Notes under the pieces: model-generated
Database searches by the model: none
Told to the model about the DNA's origin: nothing
The model's input: the letters and a program-made list of their open reading frames with translations, nothing else
Shown here: positions 9,301 through 15,780 of the stretch, one piece after another
Position numbering within the stretch: the first letter of the stretch is position 1
Layout: the number at the start of each line of letters is the position of its first letter
DNA from: a virus
Length of the DNA stretch: 20,239 nucleotides
IMG/VR virus record: IMGVR_UViG_3300000213_000010
Location: 1 to 20,239 of that record
Reading direction: 5' to 3' (one strand)
Translations under genes and position numbers: made by a program

Positions 9301-11710
9301 CAACTACGGGTTGCCGGACAATAACACGGTGGGTTGGGATAGCGTGGTTGCGGGCAAGGAAGCTGTCTACGGTTGGCGACGTCTGACCTTGAATCCACCT
9401 CTGGTACTACGGAACTTCGCTGCTGATGCGGATAAGGCATTGCCTCTACAGTTTAACGTCGCAGGCGCACTGGGTGACGCAGACGGGGGCATCGTCAAGG
9501 TAGGGGCCGCAGGCAACATCACGCCGGTAGTAGCGACTCCTGAAATCAGCAATGAGTTCTACAGTGACCCCACGACCCCTGTTTATCACTGGGTGACCGA
9601 GCGGCTGGATGTATCCCAGTTGTCCGATGCTCAGTGGGACAAGTTGAATGTACCGACGGGGTCTGCTGGTGCCGGTGCTGGATTGGTCAACTGTGTGTTG
9701 CCCCGTTCAGAGTTCCGATGTACCTCCTACGATGATGCAGGAACACCTCTCTTGCAGCCAGGGTTCCTAGCCCAGGCTGGAGTGTTCCTTGAGCCCTCGG
9801 TGCCGAGAGCGGTTGCTGACCGGGGGCAAAACTTCGTTCATGTGGTTGATCAGGATCACAACAATATACCTGATCCCACGGCACTGGATGACTGGGACCG
9901 GGTAATAGGGGCACGGGAAGCGAACGACTACAACCCTAGTGCAGCGGTAGCGGACCCGGAGACGGTATCTTTCACGATCCGCCGCATCCGACGGTTCCAT
10001 GATGTTGCTCAGGTTGAACAGAATCTGAAGCCTCTCCGCTTTGCCTATGAGATACGGCGGGGCTTCATTACAGGTTATGTCCAGGACAACAAACAGACTG
10101 CCATTGTGACGGCACAGTCCTTTACGATGAACTGGGAGGCTACCAAACCTGCGGGGGCACCCAAGGCAAACGACGCTTGGGCAGACGGGTTGACCTACAC
10201 AGGGACGAACCTTGGTCCCTTTGATGACCCGGACGTGAATATCCATCCCGGCGATATGTTCCGATTGCTGGATGAGAACGGACTCATGGTTGAAGAAGCT
10301 CGTATTGTGACGGTGCTGGGACCGAACCAGATGAAGCTGGCGGTACCTGGGTTGGCTTTGTACGAGGCCGGTACCGTTTGCCGGTTTGAAATATGGTTAC
10401 GGCAAGCACCCGTGCCCCACGAGCAGTCCAACGAGAAGTTGTTGGATCTCATCTCGGACTCGGAAGTTACCCGCACAGATGCGGCTTGGGGTGAAGCGTC
10501 TGAGACCGGGGGTTACACCCTACAGGTCACGGGGGAACTCACTTACGACGACTGTGTGAACAAACTCTATGATGATCAGAAGGCACCTGGAACGGATGGA
10601 CAGACCTTCGGGGCGTTAGGCGTTCGGGCGGGTGACATCATTGTGGTAGACCCTGTGGGCGTTATTCCACAGAAGGGTGGGTTGCCGCTGGTTCAGGAGG
10701 TAGGGGTAAGGCCACTAGGGGATGAGGCTGTACCAGGGCGCACTGATTGGGATGCCAACTCAGTGTACACGGCTGGGGAACCCAACCCGTTGGATGATAA
10801 CCGAGGGTTCTATCGAGTCCTGTCTATTGTAGACACGGAGATCCCGCCGTACCTGATTGTGGACCCTGTAACAGAGTTCACAGGGACAGCGGCGGCTCCG
10901 GTGACGTTTGATCCTACCGACTCGACTCGTGAGTATGCTGTGTACCCCACGGTGAACGACTCCTCCTTGTCCGAGGATGACACAGAGGGGCAGATGGACC
11001 TCCGGCCTACACGGGCCAGGAACCCCGTTACAGGGTCATTCAAGAATTACGATGAGGGGTTGAGCAACCATTCGGTCCGTCCCTTCTCCTACCGGGTTAT
11101 TCGGCCCTCAGCTTTGTTCGAGGATGAATCCATCGACCTGGTGTTGTCTACCCGTGAACGGATGCAGAGTCTCATTGAGTTCATTTTGAGAATCAGCCGA
11201 GCGAAAGGTGGGTCATACTTCATCTTCCAACGTGACGTGCATATCGGTGAACTGGGAGACCCCACAGATGCGGAGCTTGGTCTGGGGGTGATGTCCAACG
11301 ATTTCCTGGAGATGGTTATGGGCCGGGTAGAGGTAATGCCTTACGCCAACAACTCCGGGTGTATGTCGGTACTTGACCGGAGATTCTGGGTACTTGACCA
11401 GCGGTTGGACTCCTTGACCTATGATGCTGTTACGCATGGGATGAAGAAATCTACGCCGGGTGATCCTACCTACACAGCCTATACGGATGACACTGGTGGG
11501 TTGGTACGTCCGGTGCTCCCGGATCTCATTGACGGGGTGTTGGACCACGACGAGCGGTTCCGGGCTGTCCGGTATGTTTGGTTGTCTTACCGGGTGCATA
11601 CGGTACTGGGCACTCTAGCTGCTATTCAGCGATTCGATGATGAGTTACCCGCCCGCCTTGCTGAACGTGAGCAGTTGTTGTTGCAGTTGAAGTCGACGGA
11701 GGACGTTTGA
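341..11710 (+). CDS. Giant (3,789-residue) beta-rich virion protein, probable baseplate or tail-tip component
   Basis: One unbroken frame from ATG 341, directly after the upstream TAG, to TGA 11708-11710. The protein is rich in Asp, Gly, Pro, Thr and Val, poor in Lys and Cys, and dominated by short strand-turn patterns. It lacks the long Ala/Lys/Gln helices and hydrophobic segments of a tape measure. Visible elements in order: an acidic, proline-rich linker with an EF-hand-type loop at residues 152-163; beta-hairpin modules of similar layout near 347-365, 1203-1235 and 1616-1653; a hook-IN-like module near 660-752; a possible lectin-like beta region around 2400-2700 (weak); a second calcium-loop-like motif at 3170-3181; an Arg-rich stretch (RIRRFHDV) soon after it; and a helical C-terminus from about 3588, ending in a charged helix over the last 25 residues. 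No signal peptide or catalytic motif is seen. It heads a coupled block that ends in gp25-like and J-like baseplate genes, so a structural role is very likely. The exact role is inferred. A giant receptor-binding or baseplate-decorating protein is the main alternative. Confidence 0.85.
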   Translation: MGVRFTGHVLRGARIAPSNSITTGEPNTGVVRFPIAVPDAYTLDAPAFVDPAADQYRAAIIQGPGTTPTEYLVWAENSSQLALLDGDIWWTEDGAGAIPTGTIVVTDDDPPEVEGDVDPPPTYGTDRIIVTDNGGRNVSNIIVIVVARGDVDYDDDGWKDSDEESVLPSSWAGQPRLGSTPYITLEISAAQQVPSAGLVYLTGAQKTELGGGVSLDRGDSIVSVRYTAAPARFWWSRNDRYETRFGWHGKNQRWQPYKGSGAVNVGTLEFGITYKLAPPVRNLPVGAYLPGDSAVPDSYSMLRVGTDAGATGVPVDNVRVKNNAELEDFDFSSEPVLNAVMGQSNGEVKFNPSFVQLHAGKTLWFSYSGFQEDSEGAIGPLRQADLTPPFIAPIPGPTDYPFIRLGSRRPLQPTLVADEAALEAATAPASGSVIVALSTGRLRLSLDDVRKADPDRTDDFDKNYLGENVYYEGVALNAVPQSVRPAVQLLDGDGDPGVANSSVLYVPDGEYLPSEFVADDPWRGLGVSGILDVPDGTGALPVLPGVAASVRAGGDTLSSASTGRVRQVSDGVGDTILFTRKGAIETIIEEATDEDLPSMGFQVASSKAYVAKERGTHGSRVVIGKKDRKRFGSSPIYFLQASLVPAMYTLEAEMFSRNREIFRFEGTETLYFAVDGVSYTWTPATLVAGGLTATFFTAAEVAASLNTDSTPAGTFAREQSGRICLYGTTSVEIGFGTEDEKDLTGSAILGFPPGWRAVADVSNWMPDSGISLGLTRSPVNLDRSQSDPDFKADVRVEDMLLVDSVQESPFVFMNQPPLQDVAGVDDNVFFNITSIVLENLTLRVIQQPLRHYEDIIHRFGQSKFDWIERGVIVSSIDQPTTTLTLGTPNVVLESLMAAPGIGGGLYISDDTGSLEFQDPDTAFVLPQDGIPGSVTLVERYGDRVTYGGMGTCITGGVAFVDLTANFQSELDPVLPGHRLKIASGDNAGSYKVDSVTPTTLGVTPPFLSTTVRPVAWEVFRGYTDAVYDPSLVADISYKSFDHLQEEPFKVRLLHSVGTVGSMIDAEVEGAVASGRIVTLRFGLVAPTSSTVATLEALGTQALGPVANGVLDVPDTASDRFSEQAFSIQVGPSEYSGANVVGVTEFSADPVWIEYLTENGVENDVAVPKGRLKFGSTLISQYGYAPVTYRELFLAPASLTAGQAEFNPVTGALNISSADATTHAGKRLYFVEQLITEGEQDVAINPQLGAFAPNVPIPPGTVAEVEYWTADLEGRRIEGLVTEFLSVFIQREDATREKENIYRFNPDGMTVDERIDPTVWIGAMMQNFGQTDYIVDYPEGATGEGRITFVGKIVAESDPVQVTYAVFEAQGGERTFEASQKPVYRPPFFIKVNQPQFGLRGDREAEFLPGQLIRLGEDCFYIRSLKYYPATDTGGDVTAVRIFPSTVGEVGSRSPGNDVLRLISDQPVTTVVDPDGTTPVATTAPAGFMSTIDCTVFPFEPVSQGQKTVVFKGDLTQFAVPGHILEIAGCPHTIADTKQSEDGSRTLITVTGGFVRGYDVLEEPTIKLSYRPLYPPNTRDFVGCGPMLESENIELVLFGETNSAGVETPGRTLVTGVEYFADPTSGAVNLLSPAQSALGDGQFLSLSFTRVRMEQPYMKNGALIQPSYNADYLYNTLPNTDNGFLKAQVTATYTFHSPDSFYFRAVSLQQFLGEATQEAVAEITSKTPAGGAVRGLPASENWQQGRFGILGERKHLVDKDRAARAFLSFYNDSIVMFEQVKEAISGGIVGDRDGKFRFWVGHDRAYPTPGYEDEITGVLAPRNIWADVFLSHLYKTLHIDADDYVTTPFSASLSNAKITGTIPDTDYLETLLTEQGAMVQNDIDDIAMLRLGKTTFTFTPTPPFFLFKAKGVFASMGSEHRFSRLFPTLSRAFIRLLPGVGAEIDVGDGFDPGVYTAGREIDGKDAKTRWKQIGQLSNPVLGEIDGVKTAALQVRRARGRIWGYFPDGIPAGAFLDGISAAIIEPCVIAFPTLLGEVPINPNTGFPDESKLMSDDGQLGWVPDATAGDPVLAIPGFGEGDQVAWGQPDGTTYKAVTGAPFPMFGTTMLTSAFVNDVQHGCVIRFKDFLGNLVENPDLLMVATETAAGVPAHEFPISRGDTLYAVARTGYRPSSMEDEPELTDTPTFETYSQMASGLDTYRENFDLDVKKDGRVVDKTLWSWNDPNFFGLKELFGQNPPTPMSALEGPVEFVYGLQNPLIIPALEGLYQNDSGDYTLPYLKSGVTEMDRFDQISAGLSEVISSESAGDESVYPDEFLGDDGTVVGSGVSPAALTTAVDVLPGASLGVNDARPFDFLLVQAPAAGQDASFTGEGGLTLGPHGIWSVGAVTAAEGGPSVVEPPRFITHSRAPQAGSTDTGDAIRYTLDNAIVHLYGAAYPPTPQGEDVSGVQVYERAAGVTVLDLTSTPIALNNGETLGTGNLNDIDADGASITIRFIAYPDNLVEFGPAGADPLPSATGGVEALRIRITDGLLELWTYQDDPDGAPSFSGAIGAAVQWGVKEAADPAPGSVLGYRKIIIPLTGFMPWVPDVLPPGWALNKWFLPYEMNVADYEMLYPMEVVIDVDAQDGKLSNRGWVSEDRLTFNEIYDLRYAKERGATHPLTDLSLETQLVVYGTQTGLTAGTEVWSEANKYVNGLSGANPIPFTFVPRDSVVGVWAVRDGDTTERGSLKVMAFEGWGDDPLTAEDVTFSVVPSSDYATDGAAPILLGTGLMGSQFNTSMTAAERESTDNRIKLVGPVVGDVEDVVAGDVAVVTGSSNSDHPGSLHIGTYLVRHGVTANEDPLVGEFRLVSPLSKIDSTSDWCQVSFPEVLSYDSGESKLTISHLAPAGSLASGFAPAGAGTRIYVLVNYPKLASGTELIFRRAVISALYTEIETGPNGEGIFTVSDWKDAKGEAPEVGEDYYTDFEALLEAGQPISGMIYLPVVMGGSNYGLPDNNTVGWDSVVAGKEAVYGWRRLTLNPPLVLRNFAADADKALPLQFNVAGALGDADGGIVKVGAAGNITPVVATPEISNEFYSDPTTPVYHWVTERLDVSQLSDAQWDKLNVPTGSAGAGAGLVNCVLPRSEFRCTSYDDAGTPLLQPGFLAQAGVFLEPSVPRAVADRGQNFVHVVDQDHNNIPDPTALDDWDRVIGAREANDYNPSAAVADPETVSFTIRRIRRFHDVAQVEQNLKPLRFAYEIRRGFITGYVQDNKQTAIVTAQSFTMNWEATKPAGAPKANDAWADGLTYTGTNLGPFDDPDVNIHPGDMFRLLDENGLMVEEARIVTVLGPNQMKLAVPGLALYEAGTVCRFEIWLRQAPVPHEQSNEKLLDLISDSEVTRTDAAWGEASETGGYTLQVTGELTYDDCVNKLYDDQKAPGTDGQTFGALGVRAGDIIVVDPVGVIPQKGGLPLVQEVGVRPLGDEAVPGRTDWDANSVYTAGEPNPLDDNRGFYRVLSIVDTEIPPYLIVDPVTEFTGTAAAPVTFDPTDSTREYAVYPTVNDSSLSEDDTEGQMDLRPTRARNPVTGSFKNYDEGLSNHSVRPFSYRVIRPSALFEDESIDLVLSTRERMQSLIEFILRISRAKGGSYFIFQRDVHIGELGDPTDAELGLGVMSNDFLEMVMGRVEVMPYANNSGCMSVLDRRFWVLDQRLDSLTYDAVTHGMKKSTPGDPTYTAYTDDTGGLVRPVLPDLIDGVLDHDERFRAVRYVWLSYRVHTVLGTLAAIQRFDDELPARLAEREQLLLQLKSTEDV
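794..829 (+). other. EF-hand / dockerin-type calcium-binding loop in the giant protein (residues 152-163)
   Basis: The 12 residues read DYDDDGWKDSDE. They place Asp at loop positions 1, 3, 5 and 9, Gly at 6 and Glu at 12, the canonical calcium-coordinating spacing. Position 8 is Lys instead of the usual hydrophobic residue, so it resembles isolated dockerin or extracellular loops more than a paired EF-hand. More Asp residues flank it on the N-terminal side. Calcium binding is inferred from this pattern alone. Confidence 0.6.
2321..2593 (+). other. Hook-IN-like module in the giant protein (about residues 661-751)
   Basis: A beta-hairpin (YFAVDGVSYTW) is followed by a helix with the pattern FTAAEVAASLN, then a strand (SGRICLYG) and a closing G-x-A-x-L-G-F segment. 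The order 'strand pair, TA-x-E-[IV]-x-x-x-[IL]-N helix, G-x-[IL] strand, A-x-LGF' is the layout of flagellin-hook IN-type motifs found in flagellar and phage tail proteins. The same order appears in the gp25-like protein of this cluster (about residues 75-151). The boundaries are approximate and the fold is inferred from the pattern. Confidence 0.4.
9848..9883 (+). other. Thrombospondin-type-3-like acidic loop in the giant protein (residues 3170-3181)
   Basis: The residues DQDHNNIPDPTA follow the D-x-D-x-N-N-I-P-D spacing of TSP3/dockerin-like calcium loops and are followed at once by LDDWD. The final acidic ligand is not in the canonical position 12, but Asp residues lie just after it. It is weaker than the loop at residues 152-163. 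Calcium binding is inferred. Confidence 0.4.
11698..11702 (+). promoter_or_regulatory. GGAGG ribosome binding site for the 81-residue gene
   Basis: GGAGG lies inside the last codons of the giant gene, 7 bases before the ATG at 11710 and only 4 before the in-frame TTG at 11707. The spacing favours the ATG, which overlaps the upstream stop as TGATG and suggests termination-reinitiation coupling. Confidence 0.75.
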
Positions 11711-11955
11711 TGATTGAGGATACCAAAAAGATGTCCCCGGAAGAGGTGCGGAAGGCTTTGAAGGACATGGGGATTGATATAGATGGTTGGGGGGACGTTG
11801 AAAGCCATTCTGCTCAACCCGAGTTCTTACAGCGTCAGGGGCGTACCCTCGTTAAGCTCCGTGATATTCTGACGTCGGTAGTGGCTAAGGACCAATCTGA
11901 TGTAGCCCGGTTGCGTGAACAACTCGCCCGGCTTCAGCACGGCGGGGGGTCATAA
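11710..11955 (+). CDS. Small helical protein, function unknown
   Basis: An 81-residue protein from the ATG at 11710, which shares a base with the giant gene's TGA, to the TAA at 11953-11955. The TTG one codon earlier is a less likely start because of Shine-Dalgarno spacing. The N-terminal half contains a charged helix (MSPEEVRKALKDMGI) and an acidic turn. The C-terminal half (about residues 38-76) is a heptad-like helix ending in RLREQLARLQ, followed by a short Gly-rich tail, so it could form a coiled coil. No enzyme motif, signal peptide or membrane segment is visible. Sitting between two large virion genes with one-base overlaps on both sides, it is plausibly a small baseplate or assembly partner of one of them. 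That is context only; I do not recognise a family. Confidence 0.8.
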   Translation: MIEDTKKMSPEEVRKALKDMGIDIDGWGDVESHSAQPEFLQRQGRTLVKLRDILTSVVAKDQSDVARLREQLARLQHGGGS

Positions 11956-14867
11956 TGTCAGACGACTGGGGAACAATCACGTTTGATGTGCCCGATATTT
12001 TGGAGGACACCCGAGATTTCATCAACAGTGTCGCCGAGTTCCTGGTCACGATGCTGGATATTGCGTTGATGGCACTGGAGTTTGCCAAGGTATTCCTGGT
12101 TGGCTTGCTCGACCCCATTGCAGCATTGATCCAACTTATCGTGGATGAACTCAAGGCATTACTCCGTGATCTCCGGCAGATGGGGTTGTATATGACCGGG
12201 GATTGGGGGCTGCTGACGTACCCCTATGATGATCTGTTGGGTGGATTTGCTGAGTACGAGCGGCGTATGATTGCTCGGCTGACAGACAGGACGGACCCCT
12301 CTCGCCCTGACCTGTCCGGTAAGACCTCTATCCTGTCCATCTTTTTCTACCTCTCGGTGGACATCTCAGACATCCAGCGGCTGATCAAGTTCCTTAAGCA
12401 ATTAGTCAAGTATTTCAATCAGTCCTACGACAATGCCAGCGGCTATCCTATCTGTCAGGTCACTGACGTTCTGTACGGGGCCAGTGCTGCTACCATTATG
12501 CAGGCGCAGGACATCGCCAGCTTCTTTACTACAGAATCAACTCCTCCGCCCATCTCGTTGGTCAAGTGGGGGGTTCAGTCCCCAACCCAGCGTTCCCCTT
12601 TCAATCCGTTCCCACCTGGTCCTCCCGGTGGGTTCATCGTGACGGTCTCCACTGTTCAGGACGGGATTCAGCTTGTCTATGACCGCCCCTCCTCTACCGG
12701 GGGCATGAAGCCCGCTCCGTCTGGGCCAGGTCAGGTACAAGGGCGTGAATACGGGATGGTCAAAGATAGCGTCGGCAAGCCTGTAGTCATTATGGGTGGC
12801 GATGAGATGTTGGACGACCTTGCCCCTATGATGCAGTACAACTTTGGCCTTGAGAGTGACGGGACAATCAAACCGGGTGCTGTCCGGGTTTACGGGCTGG
12901 TTCCCAGTACCAAGACAATGATCCCGTTAGACCAGCTCAAACAGGGTGACAACTACTACTTCCAGCGGACGTTCTATGTGTCGCCAGCGCAAGCTGGAGC
13001 AGCTTGGTTTACGGGTGAATATTCAGTCCTGTTGAAACAGGAGGAAATGCCCCGTGCCGGGCATGTCGTAACTAACTCGGACGGGACGTTGACTATTGAA
13101 GACGATGGTGTCCCAGCGGTCTTGTACGTCCGGGTAGCGTGCTGTGCTAAGAACATCGCTGACACTGAGGTTTTCCAGTACTCGTTCGATCCAGCGGGCA
13201 AGGACGTAGTGGGGGACAACATCATCGCTTTGAACCTGGGTGCCCTACCTACGGATAAGCCTGCACCGACGGAACTGGGGGATTGGAGTGCGCCCCGTCA
13301 GGTTGTGTTCCCGAACGCCAACACGAAGGCATATCTGGAGGCTCTCAAGACAGCATTGATGGTGTTGGTGTTGAGCCGCCCGGACCTGACCCCACTGGAC
13401 ACACTGGCCGAGACGTTTTCCGCTGAAGACCTTGCCCGGATACAAGCTAATAAGTGGCTGATACCTCAGTTGGCGTTAGAAAGATGCGGGCTGGAGAAGT
13501 TCGTGCATCTGGCGGATTTAGTTGTAGGGGGTGATTACACGGAATGGGTGCAGTCCTATGAGGACTCAGACCCGATGGAATGGCGGAAATCCCTGTACGA
13601 CAACATTCAGAAAGTTGCTCACGACATATACAGCAAGACGGGGCCGATGCCCGAGGTCGAAGCTATCGTAGCCCAACAGACAGAGTTCCTCCGGTTGGCC
13701 ACCTGGAACACCATTTTGAGTGCCGCTCACACCAGCGACGTGATTAACCACATGGATGAGGAGGTCCAACTGGCTACGACGATGAAGGGTCCGATACTGG
13801 ATTCGCTGGAGACCAAGGAGAGTACCAGCAAGGGTTTCCATCTGATGGCCGGATTGGCTCGAAATCCTGCAGGGATAATGGGGGAGACGGGTCATCTGGA
13901 TATGATTATGTCTTCTCCTTTTGTCACGTTGGATAGGCTCCCCCAGATGCAGGAATGCAAGGTAGGGGATAATGGGCCGAAATGGGGAGCAGGAGGTCAT
14001 GCAACCGAAGTTAAGGCTGCGGAGGTACCCGCTTTCTTGGCGGAACTCCCCGTCGGGCTACGGGTCATATATGAGAAGTTAGTCCAGGAGGACGGTTCCA
14101 TTCAGGTGCCTGTTACGGGTGGGTGGGATGATGCGATTATGGATGTCTATGCACAACCTGCACAGTACATGGGGTCCGCTGACATCTCACCAGTGTTCTA
14201 TTTGAATCGTTCACTGTTGGAGAGCAGCGTTGACTATGGATTAGGGCGTGTCCTCTATTGTCGGGGCCTCTTTGCTAAAGCTAACAATGGGCAAATTTTC
14301 CGGGAGGCTGCAATCGCATTGAGTATGGCCGCTGCAACCACCCGCTCTCCCGACGACGGTGCTTGGATGAATGTCCGGTTTGTAGACACCCTCCCTGGCA
14401 TTGATAAAGTAGTCTCCATGATTGTGAACTGGGTTGAGGCTGTTCAGAAATCTCTTCAGTCCATTATCGATGCCTATCTGAAGTACATCGGATTCATTGA
14501 GGATCGCATTGTTGAGATGCAGCAGTTGATCCGGCGCATAAACAGTATGATCCAGACGATACTGGGAACTACCCTCCAGATCCCCAAGTGCTCTGCTTTG
14601 ACGATGGTCTCGGCGGGTACTAACGGGATACTGGCTGATTTGGTTGCGGCTCAGACTAAGCCGAGTGACGGTCCACGGGCTTACGGGGCCGGGGTGGCCA
14701 TCGTATTGCCTATCGGACCCACCTGGATTATGGATCTCATCTCGGCAGCATTGGTTACGAGTGAGGGTTCCCCTGTAGAGGGGCAGTACCTGGCGGGGAG
14801 CGGTATCACGGGTATCTCAGGTGTCCCAGACCCGGTTGTTGAGAGCGAGGAACCTGATGTCCTGTAG
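11955..14867 (+). CDS. 970-residue virion protein with terminal hydrophobic/amphipathic helices, function unknown
   Basis: Starts at ATG 11955 in a TAATG overlap with the preceding stop, with a G-run at 11944-11949 as a weak ribosome site. Ends at TAG 14865-14867. Residues about 10-75 are several consecutive hydrophobic or amphipathic helices rich in Leu, Ile and Val, and residues about 120-160 contain another hydrophobic helix pair. A proline-rich hinge (PFPPGPPGG) near 217-226 leads into a beta-rich middle with strand patterns such as GFIVTVSTV. The stretch from about 440 to 640 is more helical. Near 815-875 there is a long amphipathic or coiled-coil helical region, followed by another hydrophobic segment before the acidic C-terminus. 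No signal peptide or catalytic motif is recognised. The position in a coupled baseplate operon implies a virion or assembly role. The terminal helices could bundle inside the baseplate or contact membrane; this cannot be decided from sequence. The family is not recognised. Confidence 0.85.
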   Translation: MSDDWGTITFDVPDILEDTRDFINSVAEFLVTMLDIALMALEFAKVFLVGLLDPIAALIQLIVDELKALLRDLRQMGLYMTGDWGLLTYPYDDLLGGFAEYERRMIARLTDRTDPSRPDLSGKTSILSIFFYLSVDISDIQRLIKFLKQLVKYFNQSYDNASGYPICQVTDVLYGASAATIMQAQDIASFFTTESTPPPISLVKWGVQSPTQRSPFNPFPPGPPGGFIVTVSTVQDGIQLVYDRPSSTGGMKPAPSGPGQVQGREYGMVKDSVGKPVVIMGGDEMLDDLAPMMQYNFGLESDGTIKPGAVRVYGLVPSTKTMIPLDQLKQGDNYYFQRTFYVSPAQAGAAWFTGEYSVLLKQEEMPRAGHVVTNSDGTLTIEDDGVPAVLYVRVACCAKNIADTEVFQYSFDPAGKDVVGDNIIALNLGALPTDKPAPTELGDWSAPRQVVFPNANTKAYLEALKTALMVLVLSRPDLTPLDTLAETFSAEDLARIQANKWLIPQLALERCGLEKFVHLADLVVGGDYTEWVQSYEDSDPMEWRKSLYDNIQKVAHDIYSKTGPMPEVEAIVAQQTEFLRLATWNTILSAAHTSDVINHMDEEVQLATTMKGPILDSLETKESTSKGFHLMAGLARNPAGIMGETGHLDMIMSSPFVTLDRLPQMQECKVGDNGPKWGAGGHATEVKAAEVPAFLAELPVGLRVIYEKLVQEDGSIQVPVTGGWDDAIMDVYAQPAQYMGSADISPVFYLNRSLLESSVDYGLGRVLYCRGLFAKANNGQIFREAAIALSMAAATTRSPDDGAWMNVRFVDTLPGIDKVVSMIVNWVEAVQKSLQSIIDAYLKYIGFIEDRIVEMQQLIRRINSMIQTILGTTLQIPKCSALTMVSAGTNGILADLVAAQTKPSDGPRAYGAGVAIVLPIGPTWIMDLISAALVTSEGSPVEGQYLAGSGITGISGVPDPVVESEEPDVL

Positions 14868-14870
14868 GAG
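14867..14870 (+). promoter_or_regulatory. GGAG ribosome binding site for the 295-residue gene
   Basis: GGAG begins at the last base of the upstream TAG stop and lies 8 bases before the ATG at 14879. With the preceding A it reads AGGAG. This clear site in an 11-base spacer fixes the start. Confidence 0.75.
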
Positions 14871-14878
14871 AAACTAAT

Positions 14879-15766
14879 ATGGCGTCCTTTTCAAAGCTGT
14901 GTGTCTGGCCGGTTGGTTACTTCCGGGCGTACTCAAGCTGGCTTCTCAAGAATCGACGGGAGGTAGCTGCTCGGATCAATGTGTTAACGGCTGAGATTGA
15001 CAGAATTGGGTTCATCACAGTGGAGTATGGGAAGGAGGAGCAGGATAACGGAGCTATTGTCCGTAATGAACAGAGAATGGGTATCCGAGTTACAGAGGGC
15101 TCATCGCTGGGATTGTTGCTTCGGGCTTACATCGCCAGCGGGGGCGACCCTCTGAACATTTCACCTTTCATGTACCCCAATACCAATGAGATTTCTAGCC
15201 TCTCGGGTGCTGAGGAACCTGTTGTCAAAGAGAAGTACCCGCACGGGGGAATAGCGGCTCCTATCTCCTCCTCCCCCCTTGGGTCGGAAGTGTCTGAGAC
15301 CACTACGGGGTTTGAACCAGACCCCGGTGGGAACATCAGGATGGAAGCCTACTATCCGGCCCGGCAGGGCGGGGTGATCGATCCCGGTTCCTATGACTAT
15401 GACGCTATCGTTAAATCCATGCACCACCTTCGAAGCTGGGCGAATCAGGACATCAAGGAGAGGGTCCAGGACATTGAGTGGCGGATTATCAAGCTCTGTG
15501 ACCTTCGGGAACAGTTGACCAAAGAGCGTGATGAAGTGCTGATTGCAGCTTTTGGTGGTGCCGTGAGTGGTGTTGGACCTCTGGATGAGGAACAGTTTGA
15601 TCCGGGTCTTCGGGTACAGTGTCTTGTCCAGGATATGTACGAGTTGCTCTATGATGTTGATGATACCGGCGGGGCTGTTTACCGAGCGAAGGAGGATGTT
15701 CAGTTCCTCCAGTTCACCTTCCCCGATACCGCAGCCGAAGCGGTAAGAGACCCGTTAGGCTGCTAG
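14879..15766 (+). CDS. 295-residue protein of unknown function, probable virion or baseplate component
   Basis: Starts at ATG 14879 after a good AGGAG and ends at TAG 15764-15766. The N-terminal part (about 1-90) looks helical, with a basic amphipathic helix (WLLKNRREVAARINVL) and a later RMGIRV-type strand. Residues about 95-180 are Pro/Gly/Ser-rich with few secondary-structure signals and look like an extended linker. Residues about 183-225 form a strongly charged helix (KERVQDIEWRIIKLCDLRE), probably a coiled coil. The last 60 residues are acidic and end in a Cys. No known domain is recognised and no signal peptide or membrane helix is seen. It lies between the 970-residue protein and the gp25-like gene, so a wedge or adaptor role is plausible but is inferred only from position. 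Confidence 0.8.
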   Translation: MASFSKLCVWPVGYFRAYSSWLLKNRREVAARINVLTAEIDRIGFITVEYGKEEQDNGAIVRNEQRMGIRVTEGSSLGLLLRAYIASGGDPLNISPFMYPNTNEISSLSGAEEPVVKEKYPHGGIAAPISSSPLGSEVSETTTGFEPDPGGNIRMEAYYPARQGGVIDPGSYDYDAIVKSMHHLRSWANQDIKERVQDIEWRIIKLCDLREQLTKERDEVLIAAFGGAVSGVGPLDEEQFDPGLRVQCLVQDMYELLYDVDDTGGAVYRAKEDVQFLQFTFPDTAAEAVRDPLGC

Positions 15767-15780
15767 GTCTTTCGGTGTCT

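Noticed and set aside
11707-11709. TTG as start of the 81-residue protein
   Set aside because: It is only 4 bases from GGAGG, whereas the next codon, ATG at 11710, has better spacing and overlaps the upstream stop in the usual TGATG arrangement.
341-11710. Giant gene as the tail tape measure
   Set aside because: The protein is dominated by strand-turn patterns and acidic/Pro/Gly-rich sequence, without the long helices, Lys/Ala/Gln richness and hydrophobic segments typical of tape measures.
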